DNA of 39,251 nucleotides from Curtobacterium sp. A7_M15 (lineage in GTDB: Bacteria; Actinomycetota; Actinomycetes; Actinomycetales; Microbacteriaceae), in NCBI RefSeq assembly GCF_030705415.1, contig NZ_JAUZED010000022.1, positions 1-39,251 on the forward strand, given 5' to 3'. Positions 33,761 through 39,251 of this stretch are shown one piece after another. The number at the start of each line of letters is the position of its first letter. Position 1 is the first letter of the stretch. The notes beneath the pieces are model-generated. The model searched no databases. It was not told where the DNA came from and saw only the letters and a program-made list of their open reading frames with translations. Both the position numbers and the translations under genes were made by a program.

Positions 33761-34171
33761 CGCGCGTGCCGGGCGCAATCGGGCGTACCTGGCGGGATCG
33801 GGCGTACCCAGTCGAAACTTCCGTGGCAGTACGCCCGAATCGACCGAGTACCTCGAGTGCGCCTGATCGCATCGGGCGTCCTCGGCGGAGTCGGGCGTAC
33901 CCGGTCAGATCGCGTGTGCCCGGCTGGAACGCGCGTACCTGGCCGAACGTTCCGACCAGGTACGCCCGGATCGAGCAGGTCCACCGGGGAGACCTGGTCG
34001 AAGCGGGCGTACCCGGCAGGGTCGGGCGTACCGGTCACGGTCGGGCGTACCGGGCAGGGTCGGGCGTACCTGGCAGGGTCGGGCGTACCCGGTCGGAAGT
34101 TCCGTGGCGGTACGCGCGAATCGATCAGGTTCCGAGACACATCTGGTCGGAACGGGCGCTCCCGGCCGAAG
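33761..34171. repeat. Periodic 19-bp repeat array with inverted terminal units
   Basis: Direct units with consensus CGGGCGTACCYGGYNGGRT start every 19 bp: 33761, 33780, 33799; then 33873, 33892, 33911, 33930; then 34004, 34023, 34042, 34061, 34080. Degenerate units occur near 33854, 33985, 34134 and 34153. Each of the three runs ends in a 1-bp spacer, an inverted unit (33819-33837, 33950-33968, 34100-34118) and a 15-bp tail like AATCGATCAGGTTCC (33838-33852, 33969-33983, 34119-34133). The last unit plus the inverted unit can fold into a hairpin. The function is unknown. Confidence 0.85.
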
Positions 34172-34207
34172 GGGCGGCGCTGGACGACCTGACGCGACGC
34201 CCGCGAT

Positions 34208-35047
34208 TCAGGTGGAGACGGACTCGCGAGCCTGGTGCTTCCAGAAGCCGGAGAACGTGATCCGCGCCTTCGGCAGCCCCGCACGGTGCAGGTGCCGACG
34301 TCCCTCGGTCGCGAGCGTCGACTCCCCCACGACGAAGGCGTACCCGCGGTCGTCGACCGGGACGTGCCGCTGGAGCTCGGCGAGCGCCGCCCGTCCCGGG
34401 ACCGTGTGCGGGGCGACCTCGTCGCGGACGATCCACGTGACGGTGACGCCCGCGGGTGCGTCGAGGGGGCGGACGTCACCCCGGGTCGGGACCTCCTGGA
34501 TGATGCGGCCGACCGAGTCGCGCGGGAGCGAGGCCGCTATGCCGACGACCCCGGGCAGCCCGGTCTCCTCGGCGGCGATGAGCACCTCACTGGTGTCGGG
34601 CGGGCAGTCGAAGATGCAGCCCTGGTCGAGCATCGCGAGTTCGTCACCGGGGCGGGCACCGCAGGCCCAGATGGCCGCGCGGCCCTCGGGGGTGCCGTCC
34701 GCGTCGGTGTGCACGACGAAGTCGACGTCGAGCTCCGGCGTGCCGTCGGCGAGCTCGCGGTGGGCGGCGACGGTGTAGTTCGCGCAGTGCGGCCGGACGT
34801 CCTCGGGGATGGCGAGGTACGTCGGCCACCACTTGGTGCCGTCGAGGTCGGGCATCCGGAACGCGTCCTGGTCGGGGCGCTGCACGAACAGGCGGAACCA
34901 GTGGTCGAAGCCGAGGTAGCGGAACTCGTGCAGGTCGTCACCGGTTACCGTGACGCGGTGCATCGAGGGGGTGACCCGCTCGGTGCGGACGACCCGAGCG
35001 CGGAAGAGCCGGGGGTTCTCGGGCAGGAGCCGCGGGATCTTCGCCAT
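34208..35047 (-). CDS. Siderophore-interacting protein (ferric-siderophore reductase)
   Basis: 279 aa FAD/NAD(P)H-binding SIP-family protein (ViuB/YqjH-like) that would release iron from imported ferric siderophore. The N-terminal barrel contains VVRTERVTPSMHRVTVTGDDL, and the C-terminal part has GRAAIWACGARPGDE, LIAAEETGLPGVVGIAASLP and the C-terminal GFWKHQ. The expected FAD-contacting RxYTxR motif reads ANYTVA here, lacking both arginines. An iron box overlaps the start codon, with TAGCCT six bases before ATG, so the mRNA may be leaderless. It is divergent from the siderophore permease genes. Confidence 0.9.
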   Translation of the reverse strand: MAKIPRLLPENPRLFRARVVRTERVTPSMHRVTVTGDDLHEFRYLGFDHWFRLFVQRPDQDAFRMPDLDGTKWWPTYLAIPEDVRPHCANYTVAAHRELADGTPELDVDFVVHTDADGTPEGRAAIWACGARPGDELAMLDQGCIFDCPPDTSEVLIAAEETGLPGVVGIAASLPRDSVGRIIQEVPTRGDVRPLDAPAGVTVTWIVRDEVAPHTVPGRAALAELQRHVPVDDRGYAFVVGESTLATEGRRHLHRAGLPKARITFSGFWKHQARESVST

Positions 35048-35065
35048 GAGGCAAGGCTAACCTAA
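35047..35065. promoter_or_regulatory. DtxR/IdeR iron box 1 (divergent siderophore promoters)
   Basis: TGAGGCAAGGCTAACCTAA matches 16 of 19 positions of the consensus TTAGGTTAGGCTAACCTAA. It overlaps the start codon of the SIP gene and ends one base before the ATG of the permease, so one iron-loaded repressor dimer pair could block both promoters. Confidence 0.82.
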
Positions 35066-35066
35066 G

Positions 35067-36155
35067 ATGATCTCCGTGCCAGCCCCGATCCCTGCCCTGG
35101 CTCCCGTCCGGGAAGCCCCCGCCACGCGTCCGTCCGACGCGCTCGGCGTGCACCGAACCGCCGTCCGACGCCGGGCTCTGGTGATCGTCGCCCTCGTCGT
35201 GGTGCTCGCCCTGGTGGCGGTCGCGAGCCTGCTCCTCGGCAGCAACCGGATCGGCGCCGACCGCGTCCTCGACGGGCTCATGCGCACGGGCAGCAGCACG
35301 GACGAGGCGATCGTCTGGGGCTCCCGCATCCCCCGGACGCTCATCGGGGCAGCGGTGGGCGCGGCGCTGGGGGTCGCCGGGCTCCTCATGCAGGGGCACA
35401 CCCGGAACCCCCTCGCCGACCCCGGTCTCTTCGGCGTCTCGTCCGGTGCGGGCCTCGCGGTCGTGATCGGCGTCTACGTCTTCGGCATCACGAGCACCGG
35501 TGCCACGGTGTGGTTCGCGCTCGTCGGGGCGCTCGTGGCGAGCGTGGTCGTGTTCTCGGTGACGATCGCGGGCAGCGGGACGGCGAGTCCGGTCCCCCTG
35601 GCCCTCGCCGGCGCCGCGGTCTCGGCGCTGCTCGGAGCGCTGACGTCGTTCGTGGTGCTGACCGACCAGGACTCGCTCGACGCGTACCGACTGTGGGTCG
35701 TCGGGTCGCTCGCGGCGCGGCAGCTCGACGTGCTCGGCGCGGTCTGGCCGTTCCTCGTCGCCGGACTCGTGCTCGCCGTCCTGAACGTCCGGGCGCTCGA
35801 CGCGCTCGGGCTCGGGACGGACCTGGCGAAGGGCCTCGGCGAGAACGTGCTCGTCGCACGGCTCGTCGGACTCGGCGGCATCACGCTCCTCGCCGCCGGG
35901 GCGACCGCGGCCGCCGGGCCGATCGGCTTCGTCGGCCTCACGGTGCCGCACGTCGCCCGCGCACTCGTCGGTACGGGGCACCGCTGGACCCTGCCGGTGT
36001 CCGCGCTCGTCGGGGCGGCACTCGTGGTGCTCGCGGACGTGGTCGGTCGCCTGATCGGCGGCTTCGCCGAGGTCGAGGTCGGCATCGTCCTGGCCGTCAT
36101 CGGCGGCCCGGTGTTCGTCGCCGTCGCCCGCCGTCGATCGCTGGTGTCGCTGTGA
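35067..36155 (+). CDS. FecCD-family iron-siderophore ABC permease 1
   Basis: 362 aa BtuC/FecCD-type permease with about ten membrane helices. The first is ALVIVALVVVLALVAVASLLLG. Family hallmarks are WGSRIPRTLIGAAVGAALGVAGLLMQGHTRNPLADPGLFGVSSGA and AAAGPIGFVGLTVPHVARAL. ATG 35067 follows the iron box by one base with no ribosome site, so a leaderless transcript is likely; GTG 35076 is an alternative. It overlaps the second permease by four bases and forms a heterodimeric channel with it. Confidence 0.94.
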   Translation: MISVPAPIPALAPVREAPATRPSDALGVHRTAVRRRALVIVALVVVLALVAVASLLLGSNRIGADRVLDGLMRTGSSTDEAIVWGSRIPRTLIGAAVGAALGVAGLLMQGHTRNPLADPGLFGVSSGAGLAVVIGVYVFGITSTGATVWFALVGALVASVVVFSVTIAGSGTASPVPLALAGAAVSALLGALTSFVVLTDQDSLDAYRLWVVGSLAARQLDVLGAVWPFLVAGLVLAVLNVRALDALGLGTDLAKGLGENVLVARLVGLGGITLLAAGATAAAGPIGFVGLTVPHVARALVGTGHRWTLPVSALVGAALVVLADVVGRLIGGFAEVEVGIVLAVIGGPVFVAVARRRSLVSL

Positions 36156-37282
36156 GCGCGGCGGAGCAGGCACCCACGCGCACCGGGGCGCAGCCACACA
36201 CGACGACACACACCCGCGCACACGCCCCGTCCGGCCGCCGCGGCGTCGTGGTCGGCCCCGTGGGACTCGCCTGGCGCCCCCGCGTCTTCTGGTACACGGT
36301 CGCCGCGCTCGGTGCGGTCGGCGTCCTGATCGTCCTCGGCGTCGCGATCGGCTCGACCTGGATCGCCCCGGTCACCGTCCTCCGCTCGCTGTTCGGACTC
36401 GAGACGGGGCCGGACGCCTTCATCGTCTCGACCCTGCGCCTCCCCCGCGTCCTCACCGGCGCACTGGTCGGCCTGACCCTCGGCGTCGCCGGCGCCCTCA
36501 CTCAGACCTTCACGCGGAACCCGCTCGGGACGCCCGACATCATCGGGGTGACCTCGGGCGCGAGCGTCGGAGCGGTCGCCGCGATCGTGCTCGGCGGCGG
36601 GTCCTACTCGGTCTCGGCGATCGTCCTCGGCGGGGGCATCCCCGTCGCCGCGACGATCGGCGCGCTCCTCGCGGCCGCGGCGGTGTACGGGTTCGGGTGG
36701 CGCGGCGGCGTGCAGAGCTACCGGCTGATCCTCGTCGGCATCGGCGTGAGCGCGACGCTGGACGCCGTCACGAGCTACCTGCTCGTCCGCGCCAAGATCA
36801 CGGCGGCAGCGGCGGCCTCGCAGTGGCTCGTCGGCAGCCTGTCGAGCACGTCCTGGTCGAGCGTGTGGCCGCTGCTCGTGGTCGCGGCGATCGCCGTCCC
36901 GCTGGCCCTGGCCACGAGCGCCGCGCTCGGCATCGGGCATCTCGGCGACGAGGTCGCGACCGGGGTCGGCCTGGCCGTGCAGCGACACCGACTCGTCGTG
37001 ATCGCGCTCGCGGTCGTCCTCACAGCAGCCGCCGTCGCCGCAGCAGGGCCGGTCGGGTTCGTCGCGTTCGTCGTCCCGCAGGTCGGGCTCCGGCTCGCCG
37101 GCACGAACCGTCCACCGCTGCTGCTCGCCGGAGCGCTCGGCGCGGCCCTCGTCCTCGCCGCGGACCTGCTCGCCCGGTCGGCGTTCCCGTGGCAGGTGCC
37201 GGTCGGGATCATCACGACCGTGATCGGCGCCCCCTACCTGATCTGGCTCCTCATCCGTCACCGCAAGGAGATGTCCCGATGA
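36152..37282 (+). CDS. FecCD-family iron-siderophore ABC permease 2
   Basis: 376 aa. GTG overlaps the previous stop (GTGA). A hydrophilic N terminus of about 45 residues is rich in His/Thr (TGAQPHTTTHTRAHAP). Helices begin at FWYTVAALGAVGVLIVLGVAIG. Hallmarks are TLRLPRVLTGALVGLTLGVAGALTQTFTRNPLGTPDIIGVTSGAS and AAAGPVGFVAFVVPQVGLRLAG. It pairs with permease 1. The end overlaps the ATPase start (ATGA). Confidence 0.94.
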   Translation: MSAAEQAPTRTGAQPHTTTHTRAHAPSGRRGVVVGPVGLAWRPRVFWYTVAALGAVGVLIVLGVAIGSTWIAPVTVLRSLFGLETGPDAFIVSTLRLPRVLTGALVGLTLGVAGALTQTFTRNPLGTPDIIGVTSGASVGAVAAIVLGGGSYSVSAIVLGGGIPVAATIGALLAAAAVYGFGWRGGVQSYRLILVGIGVSATLDAVTSYLLVRAKITAAAAASQWLVGSLSSTSWSSVWPLLVVAAIAVPLALATSAALGIGHLGDEVATGVGLAVQRHRLVVIALAVVLTAAAVAAAGPVGFVAFVVPQVGLRLAGTNRPPLLLAGALGAALVLAADLLARSAFPWQVPVGIITTVIGAPYLIWLLIRHRKEMSR

Positions 37283-37322
37283 CCCCCACCCCGGCGAGTG
37301 TCCCGATGACCCCCACCCCGGG
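37272..37322 (+). repeat. 27-bp tandem duplication across the ATPase start codon
   Basis: A 23-nt string starting TGTCCCGATGACCCCCACCC at 37272 repeats at 37299. The period of 27 bp keeps the reading frame and gives the protein two copies of the start, MTPTPASVP then MTPTPGATVP. Confidence 0.8.
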
Positions 37323-38175
37323 CGCCACCGTCCCGGACACCACCGTCCCGGTGCTCGAGGCCCGCGGACTCGCGGTCGGCTACGACCGCCACCCCGTCCT
37401 CTCCGACCTCGACCTGCGGATCGAGCGGGGCACCGTCACGACCTTCCTCGGCGCGAACGGCTGCGGGAAGTCCACGCTCCTCAAGGCCCTCGGCCGCGTG
37501 CTCAAGCCGCAGGCCGGCGAGGTCCACCTCGACGGGGCGCCGATCCGCCGGGAGTCGAACCGAGCGGTCGCGAAGAAGCTCGCGATCCTCCCCCAGTCCC
37601 CCGTGGCCCCGGCCGGGACGAGCGTGCTCGACCTGGTGATGCGCGGCCGGAACCCGCACCAGTCGTGGGCGAAGCCGTGGACCGCCGACGACGCCGACGT
37701 CGCCGAGCAGGCCATCGCTGCCACCGGCCTGACCGAGGTCGCACACCGGGACGTCGCGAGCCTGTCGGGCGGGCAGCGGCAGCGCGCCTGGATCGCGCTC
37801 GTGGTCGCGCAGCAGGCCGACACCCTCCTGCTCGACGAACCGACGACGTACCTCGACCTCGCGCACCAGCTCGAGGTCCTCCGGCTCGTCCGGCGGCTCA
37901 ACCGCGAACAGGGCTCGACCGTGGTCATGGTCCTCCACGACCTCACGCTGGCGGCCCGGTACTCGGACCGCCTCGTGGTCCTCCACGACGGCGGTGTGGC
38001 GGCGGACGGTGCCCCGGCCGACGTCCTGACACCCGAGCTCCTGGAACGCGCGTTCGGGCTGCACGCCCGCGTTGTCGCCGACCCGGTGACCGGTTCCCCC
38101 ATGGTCGTCCCGGAAGCCGACGAGCACGGCGTGGGCCGCGACGACGAACTGGCGGGCGCGCGCAACTTAGGTTAG
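37279..38175 (+). CDS. Iron-siderophore ABC transporter ATP-binding protein
   Basis: 298 aa FepC/FhuC-type ATPase. Walker A GANGCGKST is at residues 58-66, the signature is LSGGQRQRAWIALVVAQQ, Walker B is TLLLDEPTTYLDL and the H-loop is VLHDLTLAARYSD. ATG 37279 has GGAG eight bases upstream and overlaps the permease stop. A second ATG at 37306, produced by a small tandem duplication, could also be used. It energises uptake through the two FecCD permeases. Confidence 0.95.
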   Translation: MTPTPASVPMTPTPGATVPDTTVPVLEARGLAVGYDRHPVLSDLDLRIERGTVTTFLGANGCGKSTLLKALGRVLKPQAGEVHLDGAPIRRESNRAVAKKLAILPQSPVAPAGTSVLDLVMRGRNPHQSWAKPWTADDADVAEQAIAATGLTEVAHRDVASLSGGQRQRAWIALVVAQQADTLLLDEPTTYLDLAHQLEVLRLVRRLNREQGSTVVMVLHDLTLAARYSDRLVVLHDGGVAADGAPADVLTPELLERAFGLHARVVADPVTGSPMVVPEADEHGVGRDDELAGARNLG

Positions 38176-38185
38176 CCTCTCCTAA
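38167..38185. promoter_or_regulatory. DtxR/IdeR iron box 2
   Basis: TTAGGTTAGCCTCTCCTAA matches 16 of 19 positions of the iron-box consensus. It starts inside the end of the ATPase gene and stops one base before the GTG of the binding-protein gene, giving that gene its own iron-repressed promoter. TAGCCT (38173-38178) could serve as -10. Confidence 0.82.
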
Positions 38186-38186
38186 C

Positions 38187-39209
38187 GTGAAGACCTTCCG
38201 CCGCGGCTCCTTCCGCGCCGCCCTCGTGACCTCCGTGGCCGTCTCGGCCCTCCTCCTCGCCGGCTGCTCCAGCACGAACAGCTCCGACGACAGCGCCGGG
38301 AACGGCAGCAGCGCCGCAGCCGACGGCGCCTGGTCGTACAAGGACGCCACCGGCACGACCGTCAAGGTCGACCACACCCCGAAGCGCGTCGTCGTGCTCA
38401 ACGACATCGCGATCTCGTTCATCGAGTACGGGCTCAAGCCGGTCGGCACCTTCGGGCAGCTCACGATGGCGAAGGACGCCCGCTTCGACGATCTCGACAC
38501 CGACGGCATCACCCAGCTCGGCGAGGCGTACGGCGACATCGACCTCGAGCAGCTCGCCGCGCTGAAGCCCGACCTCGTCGTCACCTCGGTCTACCCGACC
38601 GACGAGAAGGGCACGCTCGACACCACCCAGCCGGGCTACGGCTTCAAGGACAAGGAACAGCAGAAGCAGGTCCAGGCGATCGCTCCGGTGGCCCAGGTCG
38701 AGTGGGGTGGCAAGGGCGAGGACGTCATCAAGACCATCGCCAGCCTCGCCGAGTCGCTCGGCGCGAAGGAGTCGACGGTCGACAAGGCCGAGGACCGCTT
38801 CGAGACCGCCGCGGACGACCTCGAGAAGGCCGCGAAGGAGTCCGACCTCTCGGTCGTCTCGATGTACGCCGACGGTGACGGCGCCTACGTCACCCGCCCG
38901 AGCGATGAGCCCACGCTGCAGATGTACACGTCCTTCGGCGTCGACTTCGTGAACCCGAAGCCGAAGGGCTTCTACTGGGGCATCTACTCGTGGGAGAACG
39001 CCGGGCAGATCACCGGTGACGTGATCCTGCTGTCGCAGCAGGGCTACCAGGTGGCCGACCTCGAGAAGCAGCCGACGTTCGCCGACAACGCGGCGCTCGA
39101 AGCCGGTCAGGTGCACAGCTGGACCTTCCCCGCGCTCGACTACGCCTCGCAGGCCGACTACATGACGAAGCTCGCGGGCTGGCTCGAGGACAGCAAGAAG
39201 CTGTCCTAG
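38187..39209 (+). CDS. Iron-siderophore ABC transporter substrate-binding lipoprotein
   Basis: 340 aa FepB/FhuD-type binding protein. The signal peptide MKTFRRGSFRAALVTSVAVS is followed by LLLAGC with lipidated Cys27 and a Ser/Asn-rich linker. The mature fold of the iron-siderophore class is seen in KVDHTPKRVVVLNDIAISFIEYGLKPVGTF and LEQLAALKPDLVVTS. GTG lies one base after an iron box without a ribosome site, so it is probably translated from a leaderless mRNA. It completes the siderophore uptake locus; the siderophore type cannot be read from sequence. Confidence 0.94.
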   Translation: MKTFRRGSFRAALVTSVAVSALLLAGCSSTNSSDDSAGNGSSAAADGAWSYKDATGTTVKVDHTPKRVVVLNDIAISFIEYGLKPVGTFGQLTMAKDARFDDLDTDGITQLGEAYGDIDLEQLAALKPDLVVTSVYPTDEKGTLDTTQPGYGFKDKEQQKQVQAIAPVAQVEWGGKGEDVIKTIASLAESLGAKESTVDKAEDRFETAADDLEKAAKESDLSVVSMYADGDGAYVTRPSDEPTLQMYTSFGVDFVNPKPKGFYWGIYSWENAGQITGDVILLSQQGYQVADLEKQPTFADNAALEAGQVHSWTFPALDYASQADYMTKLAGWLEDSKKLS

Positions 39210-39227
39210 ACCGGACCACGTGACGGA

Positions 39228-39251
39228 CGGGAGGCGCGGTGCCAGCTGGCA
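39228..39251 (+). terminator. Terminator hairpin (same family), cut by the window edge
   Basis: The left arm CGGGAGGCGCGGTGCC (39228-39243), loop AGCT and the first bases GGCA of the right arm are visible. It is identical in its left arm to the 33681 hairpin and follows the binding-protein stop. Confidence 0.7.

Larger units (their letters stand above)
33664..34207. other. 544-bp noncoding interval between convergent operons
   Basis: This is the only gene-free stretch over 300 bp. It contains a terminator hairpin (33681-33716) and then an almost continuous 19-bp repeat array (33761-34171). Frames that stay open across it on both strands are Arg/Gly/Pro-rich, follow the repeat and begin inside neighbouring sequence; they are not judged to be genes. 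Confidence 0.75.

Noticed and set aside
33761..34171. CRISPR array
   Set aside because: The 19-bp units are directly adjacent with no unique spacers, and no cas gene is present.
33692..34260. Plus-strand frames across the repeat array
   Set aside because: Their translations just repeat the array in Arg/Gly/Pro-rich form, and they run into antisense of the SIP gene.

Overview
The window is about 70% GC and densely packed. It has actinobacterial traits: frequent GTG starts, DtxR/IdeR-type iron boxes, LacI-family regulators beside sugar ABC transporters, and Tat or lipobox secretion signals. Gene content and the small GC-rich proteins suggest a plant- or soil-associated Microbacteriaceae, possibly Curtobacterium. 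That placement is inferred from style and was not verified. No tRNA, rRNA, CRISPR, transposase or phage gene was seen.

Layout: (1) 0.1-5.3 kb: a LacI regulator divergent from a three-gene ChvE/MmsAB-type monosaccharide importer. (2) 5.4-11.4 kb: ordinary accessory genes, namely a cytoplasmic GH13 enzyme, a DUF3253 protein, membrane proteins, a PRISE-like reductase, CsbD, an SPL-like radical SAM protein and several small proteins. (3) 11.6-18.0 kb: a GH35 beta-galactosidase operon with its own ABC importer and a divergent LacI. (4) 18.1-28.5 kb: an importer on the minus strand, a LacI gene, and a plus-strand operon of two Gfo/Idh/MocA oxidoreductases (one fused to DUF6807), a DUF993 aldolase-like protein and a xylose-isomerase-like TIM barrel. 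This looks like one catabolic system for an unidentified sugar or glycoside. (5) 28.7-33.7 kb: a GH51 arabinofuranosidase divergent from an oligosaccharide importer. (6) 33.7-34.2 kb: a noncoding array of 19-bp repeats. (7) 34.2-39.2 kb: an iron-siderophore uptake locus.

Regulatory wiring is visible. The operator core GTGAGCGCTCAC occurs before the ChvE-type importer, the GH51 gene and the adjacent importer, so arabino-oligosaccharide uptake, hydrolysis and monosaccharide uptake probably form one regulon although the sites lie 29 kb apart. A second operator, GGCAAGCGCTTTCCA, occurs on both sides of the LacI gene at 22.0 kb and joins the 18.6-21.8 kb importer to the 23.2-28.5 kb catabolic operon. 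A third, a perfect 22-bp palindrome with core ATGTTGACGTCAACAT, sits in the GH35 divergent promoter. Two 19-bp iron boxes touch the starts of the siderophore genes.

Several noncoding structures stand out. These are a family of GGGAGGCGCGGTGCC hairpins behind transcription units, a 25-bp-stem hairpin at 5.35 kb, the strictly periodic 19-bp array at 33.76-34.17 kb with a single outlying copy at 11.5 kb, and a short leader reading frame that overlaps a permease start. The three oligosaccharide importers carry no ATPase gene here and must use one encoded elsewhere.
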